This document shows, piece after piece, positions 35,521-47,676 of a DNA stretch of 64,000 bases. How positions within the stretch are numbered: the first letter of the stretch is position 1; each line of letters opens with the position of its first letter. The DNA is taken from contig JAHLKG010000001.1 in the NCBI GenBank assembly GCA_025526995.1, positions 992,001-1,056,000 of the forward strand, in the 5' to 3' direction. The translations under genes and the position numbers were made by a program. Source of the DNA: Powellomyces hirtus. Lineage: Eukaryota; Chytridiomycota; Chytridiomycetes; Spizellomycetales; Powellomycetaceae. The notes under the pieces are model-generated. The model had not been told where the DNA came from. It did no database searches and saw only the letters and a list, made by a program, of their open reading frames with translations.

Positions 35521-37243
35521 CTACTGAGGGGATCCCGCAGCGGCCGGGCGTTGCTCGTCAATACTTCTTCGTGGTTCCGCCCAGAAGGTAACGTGTATCG
35601 GGTTGGTAGGCGGCCCGAATATAAGCTTCTCCAGAACGCGCGTAGCTTCTACAGGATCGTCCGGGATTCTAGGGGAAAGAACCATCGACACATCGTTACT
35701 ACGATTCAGGGCGGCTGTCTCATGAAGACTATACTAATCCGCCACTTACTTTGGCATGCGGAACTGCCAATCATCTCCAGCCGGTGTAAAGAACCTAGAT
35801 TCCCAAGCGATTCCCTTCGCCGCACGATCCTTGACAATGGTTCTTTGATTGTCCTCGATGGCAGTTTTCTCCTGCGTCGCGTAATCGAGATTCTTTGTGT
35901 TGATGCCCTTGGTGACTCGCGCCCAGAGCTTTCGGGATTCAAATTCGCCTTGTGCCTCATCCGGTGGTGTAATCTTTTGGTGGATCTGAGCGGTAGCCGC
36001 GTCGAAAATGATTCGTTTTTCGGCCGACGATGACGCTCCTTTTGTTGTGTACATCGATTCGGTCCATTTGCCGCCAATGCTGTAGAGAACCTCACCCGTC
36101 CCAGCGCGCTTTATTTTGCCTTTGACGCCATTGTATGTACCGCTGAAGAAGCCCTGTAGACCGGGTACATGAATTGAGGATCCATGGGTACAAAGAATAA
36201 TGACATGCACGCTTCGGCTCTGGAGGCCTTACCTTGGTCTGAAACTCGATGTCAGCTGCAAGGTCATTTTTTGGGCACTTTATGGTAACGGCATCACCGA
36301 GCTCGAGATACATGGAACCAAACAAGATTCCTCTAGCGTACACGTTCGGTAGTGTGACGGTATACTCTTCGCCAGGCCATGTCCTGGGGAACGTGATTTT
36401 GGATGTGCCCACCATGATGGTGGCAGCGGAGTTTCCCAAAAACTTGGATTTTGGTTTGAGGTCCCCCGAGATCCATATGTCATTTTGAGGGTTCGCGTAA
36501 AAGTAGACGGATATCGGTGGGTGATGCGAAACTTGCTCGCAGACGTAAAACGATTCCGAGCCGTCATCAAATTTCCATCGGCAGCGGAATATTTCTCCCA
36601 AGACAGGATTGTACGGTTTTTTCACGCCCTAAACATAAGATGGTATGGGTACAGGAAGGATCCCAGATTTGCTGCAAGCAGCTTAGGCTTGTTATCGATG
36701 AGATTCACAAGTCACCTTAGGCTTGATGTGCCATCCAGAAAGGAAGTAAGTGACGACATCGTTGAAGCGAGCAACGGGGTCCGTCTTTTTCGTGGTCCTG
36801 CATGGCAAAGAAGATTAGCAAACACAGCACAGAAAAGGATACGCGTGTGGTATCGATTTTGAAAGGTGACTTTGTCGTTCGCTCCATGCTAAACGCCACA
36901 CGAGGCCATTCTTGGCACGATTACGCTCCAACTTGGAGAGTCCCGCCTTCAGCCCCAGATTGCAACGCTCCACTACCCTTCCACCCTACTCCCTTGCAGC
37001 GTCTCATTTCGCTCCCTTGCTCAGTCCATCTTCTTACCCTAGAATCAGCTCGGGATGGCTCATGAAATCCGTTATGCGTTCACACATGCTTCTCGGTTCC
37101 AGGACAAATGTGGGCAGTGTGACGCGCGACAAATCCATTCCTTTGCGCAGCTGGCTAATGATTCCCAGCAGGATGCTCTTGGGCTCGTCGTCGAGGACCT
37201 CCTGCTCGACATCGGAGCCTGCTGCGACATCTTCGTCAGACAT
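35521..37243 (-). CDS. oxysterol-binding protein-related lipid transfer protein (Osh type)
   Basis: Five exons: 37243-37038, 36797-36716, 36628-36233, 36153-35750, 35668-35521; 411 aa. The OSBP fingerprint YVCEQVSHHPPIS is intact, preceded by GWHIKPKGVKKPYNPVLGE (the last two split by an intron) and followed by KGKIKRAGTGEVLYSIGGKW. No PH domain, ankyrin repeats or FFAT motif is visible, so it belongs to the short Osh4/Osh6-like class. Such proteins carry sterol or phosphatidylserine between membranes in exchange for PI4P; the ligand cannot be told from sequence alone. The acidic start (MSDEDVAAGSDVEQEV) precedes the lid region. It is divergent from REX4 with 428 nt between starts. Confidence 0.92.
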
Positions 37244-37671
37244 TGCTATTGTCGTTGTCGGCGCGCGTTTGTAGAGGGATGTTCGCGTATATTTCTTTCG
37301 TCCTCTAGCGGCAAGGACGAGATTAAGCTTGTTGGTGCGCCGTGATGAGGTGGGGGATGACGATCGGTCAGCGAGAGCAACTTGAGAATCCGTGGGATGG
37401 TCGGCATCAGCCAAGCAAAGCCAAGCAGAGAAAGCAGGGACGACCGAAAGCGAACAACGCGTGACGACGTACAAACCTAGTAAATCGGCACACAACAGTC
37501 AATTCATTTCAAGGTGTGTCACGTGTGGGCTGACTGCTTCGACTCCAACCACACTCACTCCAGCCGGCTTGATCCAGCACAGCCACATCTCACTTTCCTT
37601 CCTTCCCATTTTCCTTGCATTTGAACACTAGTAACAACAAAAACATTTCACTCACAGACATTACATGCAAA
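37244..37671. promoter_or_regulatory. shared divergent promoter, OSBP / REX4
   Basis: 428 nt between two divergent start codons. It should hold both promoters. No specific binding site is claimed. Confidence 0.45.
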
Positions 37672-39402
37672 ATGACCAAAACTGCACCAACACCACCGGA
37701 AGCGAAGCCGAAGAGAGTCATCTCTGGGAATTGGAAATTGTTGAGCGCTGTACGTCTCGTGTGTCACTGCCGTAAACTTTTTTGCACGTCATTAACCTTT
37801 ACTTTTTTTTGTTGTGTATAGAAAATAAACAAACCCTCAAAGTCTTCTAAAGTATCTACTCTCAGGAAAAAACCTTTGCCCAAAAAGCCCAAGGTCAGCA
37901 CCACGAAAGCCAGCACCACAACCACCACCAAAGCCGCGCGGGCACTCCATGACGCAACACACCTCAAACCCGTCGCCGGCGCAAAGAAAGAGGTCACGCC
38001 AGAGAAGAAGAAGGAAGGAAAGATTGCAAAGCTTGGCAAGAAAGCTGCTAAGCTTATGCGGTTGAAAAAGGATGACGGAAATGCAGGAAAGAAGCGGAAG
38101 GCTGTGCAGAATGTCGACACGGAGGAGAGCGAGGACGACGAGGAGGAAACCATTGATTCGATTCTGAACCCAACAAAACGGAGGAAGACCGCCAACGCAT
38201 CGACCGTCTCTGTGATCCCTGCCGCCAAACCCGTCAAAAAAGTGTCATATCTACCAACACCACCACCACCAACCACCACGAGGACTACCGTCAACCCCCT
38301 TCCCACCTCACCACCCGCCGCGGATGGTGACTCCGACTCTGACTTTGAACTCGGCGGAACCCTCACCTCCTCCGCCGTTCTCCGCAAAGCCGCCGCTGCA
38401 CGAGACGCCTCCTACTGCATCGCCCCCGTCATCGATACCCGACCCGTCAAGTCTATCCAGCAAGCCTTCCAAGACCTCGAGGACACGGCAATAGCTGACG
38501 ACGATGTCGATGGTGGTGATGTTGCTCCGTCAACACCTACCGCTAGAGCACTCGCCCAAGCGGCTGCTGTAGCAGATGAAGCAGAAATCCGCGCACAACA
38601 ACAAGCCTTGCTGCAGCGCGATCTCTCCATCCTCGACTCTATCATGGCGACCGAGACCCGCGAGTCCTCGTTCAAAACAAAAACCCCGTCCACAACCACC
38701 ACCCCACCCTCCCTCTCCTCCACCAACCCCCTCTCCCTCGCCGCCGTCACATCCACCTCCCTGCACGCCCAAACCAAATCGGGCAAGTACGTCGCAATCG
38801 ATTGTGAAATGGTGGGCGTGGGTGCGGACGGCATCCGGTCCATGCTGGCCCGTGTGTCCATTGTCAATTACCACGGACATACGCTCTTGGACGAGTTTGT
38901 TGCGCCGCAGGAGGCGGTTACGGATTACAGAACGTTTGTGAGCGGTATCATGCCCGAGTTGCTCAAGAATGGTGAGTGGTGGGCCCACGTTCCATAAACT
39001 TTATGCAATCCTGAACATGCTCTAACCGCTTTTTCCCCTCTTGTTTTGTTAGCGCCACCATTCAAACAAGTCCAACAACGCGTCTCGGACCTCCTCAAAG
39101 ACCGAATCGTCATTGGCCACGCTCTCAAAAACGACTTCAACGCACTGCTGCTCAACCACCCGCACCGGCTCGTGCGCGACACATCGCTGTACAAACCGTT
39201 CCGGGCCCTCGCCCGTGGCCGCGCGCCGGCCCTGCGCAAACTCGCAAAGGAACTGCTGGCCATCAACATTCAGGCCGGAGAGCACTCGTCCGTCGAAGAT
39301 GCCAAAGTCGCCATGTTGCTCTATAGGAAGGAGAGGAACAATTGGGAACGCATGGTGGCCAAGAAGATTGAGAAGGGAACGGCGGATAGACCAGAGTACT
39401 AG
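37672..39402 (+). CDS. REX4: REX4-like RNA exonuclease (DEDDh)
   Basis: Three exons: 37672-37749, 37822-38971, 39053-39402; 525 aa. The C-terminal third is a DEDDh exonuclease: [12 protein letters not shown] (Exo I), [14 protein letters not shown] (Exo II) and [15 protein letters not shown] (Exo III with His five residues before Asp). [10 protein letters not shown] and [12 protein letters not shown] are typical of the Rex4/XPMC2 branch. The N-terminal half is Lys/Ser/Thr-rich and basic, with bipartite-like nuclear or nucleolar signals and acidic Ser patches ([10 protein letters not shown]). Yeast Rex4 takes part in ITS1 processing of pre-rRNA. This protein is longer than yeast Rex4 (about 290 aa) because of the low-complexity N-terminus. 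Confidence 0.92.
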
Positions 39403-39958
39403 ATGGTCTGGCAGGCAGACAGACAGACACCCGTGTTGTCACGTCACACGCCGTATGCATAGTTTTGAAATCCAATTTCTACGGCCACTACATTATTTTC
39501 TTTTCTTTTTTTTCTTTTCTTCCTGTCTTTTCTCTGGCACATATCATCACACATGGTCATTTGATCCACTTAGCGCACAGACCAGTATTTGGTAGAGTGA
39601 AATATTTTTTTGCGCTTACATACAGAGACTCCCATGGTCGCCCAAGGCAGCAAAGGAAATGGCAATCCCTTTCCCCCTCGTCCCTCTATAAAAGATCGAG
39701 GATTGTGCTGCAAGACCGCCAATCTTTTTCATTATCCAAACTCTGGCAGAAAGCCTAAAGGGACCGTGCAAGTGACAGCGGAAAAGGGGCATAAAAAGAA
39801 GGAAGACTTTGAATAAAAGTCTTGCCAGCGGTTCGCCACGTAAGGTCGTGGCATCTACTTGAACGGGCAAAAATGAACAGTCGATCTGGGAATGCAAATG
39901 TGATTCTCTTTTGGTTTGGCTCTGAAAGAGTGTGTGTGATGGGAGCCGAGCTGCTGTG
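39403..39958. other. convergent intergenic region, REX4 / SSN6
   Basis: 556 nt between two stop codons. A long CT/T-rich tract occurs at about 39490-39540, compatible with 3' UTR signals. No gene is seen. Confidence 0.5.
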
Positions 39959-42900
39959 TTATGTCGATTTGTTGTCATCCTCGTCGTCGTCTTCGTGAGG
40001 TTTGACACGTTTGGGATCAGGAGAGGCCCGAGCTTCGCCAACAGACGAATCACGTCGGAACGGGCGCTTGCCTAGTGTGACCAGGGCTGCTGCCACAGAG
40101 GTGTCCACGGGTTGATCCTCTGAATCTCGGTCCGGTGAGCCTGACGAACCATCATCGGCGTCCTCAGAGGGTGACGGAGACTCGGATTCGCCCCTGGCAC
40201 GGTCAGGCCCGCCACCTCCGTAAGATGCCAAAGCGGCCAGGCCACCCAACGGACCGGGAGCGTTGGAGGTCACAGGCGATGGTTTTGAAACAACATCAAG
40301 GTGTGAAGGGCGCAGATGGTGAGCAACGTCGTTTGCCTCGCGCTTTGACGCCGGGGGCAGATCGGGTTGTCGCCTATCAATGGAAGGAACAGCGGCGGCC
40401 GATTCCTTTTCACGCTCACGGTCCGTGCTGTTATTACCACCGTATCGTCGATCGTCCTCTCCTCGGGACTTGTCTTCCCTAGCGAATTCTACGTCTTCGC
40501 GCTTTTTGATGGGTCCATTTCGCTCCCCCGCATCTGATGAGGGCGGTTGAGGTCGCTCGTCCCGGTCGTTCTGATCGCGCTTGCTGGGAGCTTTCTTTTC
40601 AGAACGTTCAATGTCCATCGACTTTGGCGACGGTTCTTCCGCTGCAGAGTGGCGCATGGTGTCCGGAGCAGGCCTTCGCTCGTACGATCGAAGTGTGGGG
40701 GTGCCGTGGCGAGCATGTTTGTCTTTCTCATCGGAATACCCATCTTGCGGAGATCGGCCACGTTTCTCTCCAGCAAAGCTATCTACTCCCAAATGTCGAT
40801 CATTGATTGCCCGAGGTTCGGAGCGATCGGTTATTTTTGGATCGACGGGCGGTGAGGTACGGGCCCCTTCGGCATATCGACCTTCCTCCACAGATGGTGC
40901 ACGTCGTCGGTAACCAGCATTTTGTGAGCGACCTTCAGAGCGACCCTCGGGTCCCCGTGAGATGTTTTCCGAGGGTCTCCGCCTGCTGTCTTGCGAACTC
41001 GAGCTTTCAGCATGACGTGAGAGCATTTCGGAACGGTCTGCATAGGGAGATCGCTCCGGATGGTCGTTCGATTTTGTCAATGGCTCCTTTCTCGGGTATC
41101 CTGGTCCCTCGCTCGGACGCCCGTGCATGTCTGATGAACGACGGCCAGAGTCAGGTCGACCTGAACGCATGTCTGCAGGGTGCGGGGAACCTTCACCATG
41201 TCGGCCAGCGATGTCCGCTAGACGTGGAATGTCCGCAAACGCCCGCGAGGAGGGGCCTCGATTTGCCGGGGAATCGGAGCCTCTACCGGGCATAGATTCC
41301 ATTTGTTGCGCCATACCATCTCCGGGACGCTCTCCAGGACGCCCAACGTCGGCGTAGCGTGATCCAGCTTCCGGTGGCCGAGAAAGAGCATCTAGGGGCC
41401 TCAGATGCGGCATGGTAGGCCGTTGCATGGAATCGCCAGGCGCTTGCGATGTGTATCCCTGTGGCGGTGGTCCGCGAATGTCGTGCATCTGGCGTCCGGG
41501 CATATCTTCGTGAGCCTGATACAATTGCGGAGGTTGATTCTGCCCGGGCATCTTCTCGTGGCCACCTGGGCGAGGGCCGCTGCGGGAGTTAGATCCTCCC
41601 CGTCGGTCTGCAGAAGCTTTGGGCGAAGACGTCCTGTCTCCTCGTCCAGACTTGGAGGGTCTGCTTGAACGCGAACCCGCATGTTCGACGGGAATAGGAC
41701 CGCTCTGACGATCAGTACCTCGACCTTCATCACGCTGGCCTGCAGGCCCATACGAATTGGGACCACCGCCCTGAATTGGCTGCAAATCGAGACGCTCATG
41801 CTCCAAAGGTGCAACGGGGGCCCTCGAATCCGATGGCGGCGGACGAGAGTATCCCATTTGTGTAGGAGGTTGCGGTCCTTGGTAAAATTGAGCCGAGGGT
41901 CCCGAGTGCATGGTGTTTCCGCCTGGGCCTGGGTATCCCTGAGGCTTGAGGTCACGCGGAGCAGGTTGCTGTGGTTGGGGTTGCGAAGTACCTGTGCGAA
42001 CTTGTCCCCCAGCCTGCGCACTTCGGAGAAGCTCCAAACGCTGCTTGATATGGGGATTGCTCGGGTCCAACTCCAACGCGCGAGTGTACGCATCCAGGGC
42101 ATCGTTGATCTGATTGTTGCACGATTCGTAAAGCGTACCCAAATCATACCTAGAAAAGCATAGGCATGAAAAAATCCGCAGGGAGGATGGCAACCGAAAA
42201 TGACATGCGAACTTACCAAACTTCACTAATGTATGGATTCAATCGGATGGCTCTACTATATGCGTCCAGAGCATCCCGATACTGATTAATTTGATAGTAT
42301 AGCACGCCAATCGAGCACCAAAAGGTAGGGTTCCTTCCGTCGCGATAGCTGTTGCAGAAAAGGTTGACTTAGTGTTGAGCTGCGACGGTGTCTCTTGACA
42401 AGTGTCTACGTACACCGCCTGCTGATAAGCTTCGTATGCTTTGTTGTATTTCTGTTGTGCCATGTAACAGCGGCCAAGAAGATACCACGTCTGAGCATCA
42501 TTCATGTCTGAGAGAGACAGATTTTGTGTGTTGAGTGGAAGTTTCCGTGACAGATCATGGTGAGATTGACGCTTACCAGCCTCTAGAGAGCGCGTGAGGT
42601 ACTGAATCGCAAGTTCTTGATTCGCAAAGTTCGGGTCTTGCTGGTGATACAACCATCCTAACTGCTGCAAAACCTTGGCATGGTTCGGGTTCTCGTTCAA
42701 AACTCGTTCGTATGCTTCCCTAGCAGACGTGTACTATTTGCATGCCAAAGCTGTTAGAAAACACTAGAAAGCACCGGCCGTCGGACGAGCGATTCGTGGA
42801 GGAACACACCTCTTTCTGCTGTTCAAAAACGTGTCCAATTTGAAACCAAATATCGATTTCGGTCAAAGGCTTGGGGGGATATGACAAGATGTACTTGAAA

Positions 42901-43774
42901 CACTGGCAATCAAAAAAAACGAATGTCAGAGAGCAGCTTCTTGAACATTTGTAAATCCACGGAAAAACCTACGCTCAAGCTTGTTTCGTATTTTCCCGCC
43001 TGCTTATAAATTATTCCCAATCGAAAATAAATTTCGTTCGCCTTCTCGAATTTTGGTTCCATTCGAATGACTGCCGCAAAAGCTTCCTCGGCGTGCTCGT
43101 ACGATCCGTACCGATCGTAGAGAATGCCAATGCCATACCAAAGTTTGGGTTCCTGAGATAGATCATTTCTGCTGTAAGCATCCATCTTGCATGGATGTGT
43201 AATGAGTTGTGGGGAGACCTACTTTAGGGTTTGGCAAATGGTAAAGCGCTTGTTGGTATGCAGTGTAAGCGCGTTGCAAGTCGTCCATCATCAGAAAGCA
43301 GTGTCCCAAAGCGCCCCAAATTTCCCCATTGGTCTGGTCGATATTCAGAATCTGTTGGAAGTAATCGACGGCCTGAAAGAAAGAAACGAGATGAGTTGAT
43401 AAACGCCATAGTTCCGATAGAGAATGAGCAAAAGTGAATAAAGAAAAAAAAAATACCTTGGAAAACTGCTCTCGCGTTCGGCATAGAGCTGCCGCCTGAG
43501 TGAGCGCTTTGATAGAATGCGGATTATGCCGAAGGGCTTCCTCGTACGCATGCAAGGCACGGTCGTGTTCGCCCATCGTCTCCGCGACAGATCCTGTTTT
43601 GTTGAATTTCCATAGTGGAGCACGGAAGATTTGTAAGGCGGAACAAGCGGAGATCGACTTGCAACATATGCTTCATTAGCTGATCAGGGAGTACATACCG
43701 ACTTGGATCCATGAAGCTTCGTTGGCATGAGCCAGCTTTTGGATAACGGTCAGCGGCGGAACTGGAGCGGTCAT
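39959..43774 (-). CDS. SSN6: general transcriptional corepressor Ssn6/Cyc8
   Basis: Nine exons: 43774-43699, 43593-43457, 43372-43223, 43152-42973, 42902-42810, 42733-42577, 42507-42414, 42348-42217, 42149-39959; 1,069 aa. The first ~400 residues are about ten tandem TPR repeats with the characteristic Ssn6 wording (LWYGIGILYDRYGSYEHAEE; IWFQIGHVFEQQKEY; WCSIGVLYYQINQYRDALDA; VWYDLGTLYESCNNQINDA). The last exon encodes a ~650-residue disordered tail rich in Arg, Ser, Pro, Gly and Asp, ending in an acidic stretch. Ssn6 works with Tup1 to repress many genes through DNA-bound factors. The TPR block is intron-dense, whereas the tail is in one exon. Exon 7 uses the donor at 42413/42412, which keeps phase and the family sequence QAVYRDGRNPTFW. 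Confidence 0.95.
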
Positions 43775-44671
43775 TGTTGTGAGGGGAAGCGATGGGTGAC
43801 TCTAGGGTGGGCGGGGAGACAGTTCAGCCCCTATCAGTAGTGGCAGGCCCCGCTGGAGTTTTTGCAACAAATAGTATGCGCGGGAGGGAGAGTAGCCGGT
43901 TGCGCGGACGCGAAAGCGAGGAAGGATGCGAGGGGGTGGGAATTTGCGAGTGTCGTTTCTGTTTTCTGTTGGGTGGTATGTGTGTGGGGGACACGCGCGG
44001 AAGAAGGAACCAGAAGCAGGCAGCAAAGCAAGAAAATAAGCTGCGCCCGGGTGGTGGTGGTGTTGGTGTTGGTGTTGGACAAACAAGCAGGCGATGATGA
44101 ATTGATGATGAATGATGAAATTATTCCCAATTAGAAACTTGAGCTTTTGGGCTTTTGGGCTTTTGGCTTTTGGCGAGACTCGAAGGGCGGGCGGGCGGGC
44201 GGGCGAACTCTGAGTCTCTTGAGTCTTTGAGTCTGAGAGGGCGGACGGGAGGCAGCGAGTGTGACGAATGACGGAGGGTTCTGGCTCCCTCCCACGGATG
44301 GATGGATGGGGACTGGTTGTGTGTTTTGACTCACTCTTCTTGTTGTCCCTTTTTGTTTGGGAGTTGATCTTAGAAAAGGGCCCTTGCTTGAAGCCAAAAG
44401 CCAAAAGCTCAAGTTGGCTGATTGAAATGGACTTGCATGACTCTGTGACTGACTCTGTGACTCTGTGAAGGCCGGCGCGTGAGAGTGTGACAGACAAGAC
44501 ACCACGCGTGGGCAAAGGCGCAGTAAAAACACTCCTCTCCTACATCTAGGTTCCATTTCCATGCAAGCGTTCGGTCCCACCTGCACTTTCATGATGGGGT
44601 TGTCAAAAGATACTTCTAATAAAATACATAAGACGTTTCCCCCACCCATCTCCCTGTAGTCGCCCCCCCTT
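43775..44671. promoter_or_regulatory. SSN6 upstream region with fold-back and simple repeats
   Basis: 897 nt between the SSN6 start codon and the stop of the DDT-PHD gene, both on the minus strand. It should contain the SSN6 promoter and 5' UTR and the 3' end of the other gene. It is unusually repetitive: GCTTTTGGG repeats, a (CGGG)n run near 44186-44204, GAGTCT-type and GACTCTGTGA-type direct repeats and a (GGAT)n run near 44295-44309. Confidence 0.6.
44136..44416. repeat. inverted repeat (arms 44136-44175 and 44391-44416)
   Basis: The left arm begins AACTTGAGCTTTTGG and continues with GGCTTTTGG-type units. The reverse complement of the right arm begins with the same 15 bases and then GCTTTTGGCTT. 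The arms could pair over about 24 bases with one or two bulged G, enclosing about 215 nt. Confidence 0.8.
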
Positions 44672-47323
44672 TCAGCTCTGGCCGCCAGGGGGGGCCGGAG
44701 AGTACAAGTCCCCTTGCCGTTCAACGGGAACATTAGATCGAGTCTCACCAACAGCCGAGGACGACGCCGCGCAATCTGTCGCGCCGGCTGCAACAGCGCC
44801 CGATGCCGTTTGCTGTGGTATCAGCGACACGGGGGCGGGAAACGAATAGCTTTCCGGACCAGGCTGCGGCTTGTACCCTTGCACCAACGTCGCGAGAAAC
44901 GCTGCCGCCGGCGCAGTGTCCACCGCTCCCCCGTTGATCCCGCCTGCCATCAGACTGTTTTGCTCTTCTGCGCTCATCCCGTGTGGCAGTACCGCAGCGG
45001 CAGAGTACGGCTGGTAGTACGCCGGAGACGCTGGATGGGGCAGATTCAATGCTTCGCCCTGAGCTCCCATCAGCGCCAGACCTTGCAGTTGTTGGCCAAA
45101 TGACAGATTCGACGCGTGAGCCATCTCCTGAAGCGCAACGGGTATCTGCCCTTGTACCAGCGAAACGGGTGTTGCTGGTATCACTGGCGCGCTCGTCGCC
45201 GCGGTTCCGGCCATACTCAGAGCGTTCACGTGAACTCCATGATCTGCCCCATTCAGATTCAGCGCCCCGCCACTGTTATCGAGTTTGATTTTCTTGAGAA
45301 CGTGACTGTCCTGCTCCGAAAAGCCTTCGTCCTCGTCCGAAAAAATGCCGTTGGTGTCTCCTGTATGGCCATTGCCAACGTCAGGCTTTCCCTCGAGCCG
45401 TTGCTTGCATCCCGCACACACAAAGTCAAGTGCTTCCCACTTTTTGATGTCCACTGAACCCTCGGCTTCTCCATTTGCCCGCGCCAAACAAGCAATGTGC
45501 TGCCATACATTACACCTTCCACACGCAATCATTGGAGATCCATCTGCAACAAGACGTTCTCTTCAATCTCCAAGCAGTTTTTATCGTCAACAACAAATGT
45601 CAAGTACGTACCATCAAGATTTTCCCCATGCACCCCACAGAGACAGTCGAAATACCATCTCTCCTCCGCTTGCTCTGCCTTTTTCTTTTTCTGCCGACTT
45701 GAGCTTCGCGGAGTTCCAGCTCCGAGCTTTATTGACGCAGACTGAGCGGCAGCGACTTCATCTAACGTGGGCATGCTTCCAACGGCGGTGGCCCGCGAGA
45801 TTTTATGCAGACGCGCCTCCCGCTCGGCGATCCGCTGCTCGCGCGCCTCAATTCTGCGAGCTCGTTCCTGAACACAAATCTATCAGTCCTACATGTCTGG
45901 TACGTCTCACGTATCTTACCCTACTTACCATCTCATCCCTGTTCCGTTTCTCCTCTTCTTGTCTTCGAAGTCGCTCGGATTGCTTTGAAACCTGCTGCAC
46001 TTGCACTTGTCTTTCTTGCTCCATCTTCTCGATTTCTCGCATCTGAAGCCGAGAAGATCTCTTTCGGTTGCTCATTGCGTCTTCAATCTTCTTTTGCTTT
46101 TCTTTAGCCTGAAGATCAGATAGGACTTTTGGATAGACGTCTTCCGTCAGCCATTGGTAGAAGGCTTTCTCAACAGTGCTGCGCGTTTTCTTGAACTTTT
46201 CCGGGAAAGATTCCCAATCCTCGATGGTCGCACATTCCTATCTCAATCAATGAGTGCGAATTCTCTTCATAAACCTCATCTCTGTACCTACCAGCTCCCA
46301 TGATGGTTCTTGCTTTCCCGATTTCCCTCTGCCCTTTTTCTGATTGCGCGCTTTGCCCGTCGCAGCGGCAGGCGCCTCTTTGTAGAGCCTGTTATCTGAG
46401 ACACAAATCAGGATCGGTGCAGTGATACAGAACAGCCACAAAGGGCAGCTTACCATCGAACAGCCAATACGTGTTGCCTTTCGCATCGGTCCCGACTGAC
46501 TCTACTCTCTGAGATACTTTTGGTTATGACCCGGTACAGAGCGGTCATGGGCAATCTCCTACACCATACCCATTCGGCCTCGTCTTCATCGGGAAGGGAT
46601 GCTCGGAACTTTTCACTATTGTCAAGCTGCCATTCGCACAGGCGGTGAAGGATGATAACCTGATAGCAAACAAGCAGATGTAAGATTTACCGTGCTTAGT
46701 CTGCTCATCCAATAGCAAGGTTCAAATAACGTACCCTGCTGCGCAACGGAAGTTCGCTATATTCTATTCCCTCAATATCTATCTCATGATCATCTGGACG
46801 CTTGGCCCATTCCTTCCACAGATACGTCTGCCACGTCTCTTTGCTATGAAGTTACAACCGTGAATACTTGGGGTCGCTAGAAGGCATCCCGTCATGTGCT
46901 TACGTGACTAGTCGTGCATTTAAAGATCCAAGTAACACTTTCAGCAGTTGAATGTGCAACTCAATGAGTTGATAGTCTGGCGGATCGCTGGCGAGCTGCG
47001 ATTCAAGATCCTTTACCACCCCAAAGTCAGACGTGATTTCATCAAGACAAAAATGTGGCTCAGATGTACTACCTCCGTCTCAAACCCATCCCCTATCTTG
47101 AGTGCCACATGAAAGAGGTGAATAAACTGGCATACTGCAGCAAATTCCCAGTATCCACGCAGTTCAGCCAATGCGTCTAGGAACCGATGAGGAAGGGATA
47201 AGCTTTCAACGTCTGAACGAAACAGATACATTGAAATGGCTTCATCCAGGTACATGAAGGAGTCCTCAAACGAAATCATAAAGAGTCTCAGTAGCCCGGT
47301 GACACACCTTCTGTTGTCACCAT
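44672..47323 (-). CDS. CECR2-like DDT/WHIM and PHD-finger chromatin protein
   Basis: Ten exons: 47323-47308, 47212-47073, 47010-46904, 46843-46735, 46659-46570, 46508-46454, 46395-46292, 46237-45929, 45867-45612, 45543-44672; 685 aa. The N-terminus carries a DDT-like fold (ELRGYWEFAAVCQFIHLF) followed by WHIM-type motifs that closely resemble CECR2 (LPLRSRVIILHRLCEWQLD; RVESVGTDAKGNTYWLFDD; RLYKEAP). A basic coiled-coil linker follows (EKMEQERQVQVQQVSKQ), then a PHD finger (WYFDCLCGVHGENLDD; MIACGRCNVWQHIACL; FVCAGCKQR) at about residues 390-450, and a Gly/Ala/Pro-rich tail. No bromodomain is present. Such DDT proteins are accessory subunits of ISWI-type remodelers; PHD fingers read histone H3 tails. 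The 16-nt first exon is the least certain part. Confidence 0.82.
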
Positions 47324-47676
47324 GCTGATGATAGCTACTGCTGCGGATATCGGTGCGGCGCGCTTCTTCGCGTAAGGCACTTGGCGAAGATGGAAAGACA
47401 GTGATAGACAGCAAGTGATCCAGGCAGAAAGACTTCGTTTCTACAGTCGCTCTCACGATATAAACTTTCCACGAGTCCTTGGCAATTTGCAGCGAAATTC
47501 AGCAATTTCAAGATCTTTGCCGATGCTCTTTCCCAGTGACAAACCGAGGGATTGGGGCTTGTGGGGCACAGTCATCGCAACAAAGATCGCGGTTTAGCTA
47601 AGCAAGAGACCCCGACAATTCGGAGACCCCCAGCCGGTGCGGCCTGCCTCATCACTCAAAACATGAAACGGTGCAG
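47324..47676. promoter_or_regulatory. divergent intergenic region, DDT-PHD / coiled-coil-FN3
   Basis: 353 nt between two divergent start codons. It should carry both promoters. No specific site is claimed. Confidence 0.4.

Noticed and set aside
37244..37495. Earlier start for the OSBP gene, adding 84 residues
   Set aside because: The upstream frame begins at GTG, not ATG, and has no conserved sequence; MSDEDVAAG at 37243 is a natural start.
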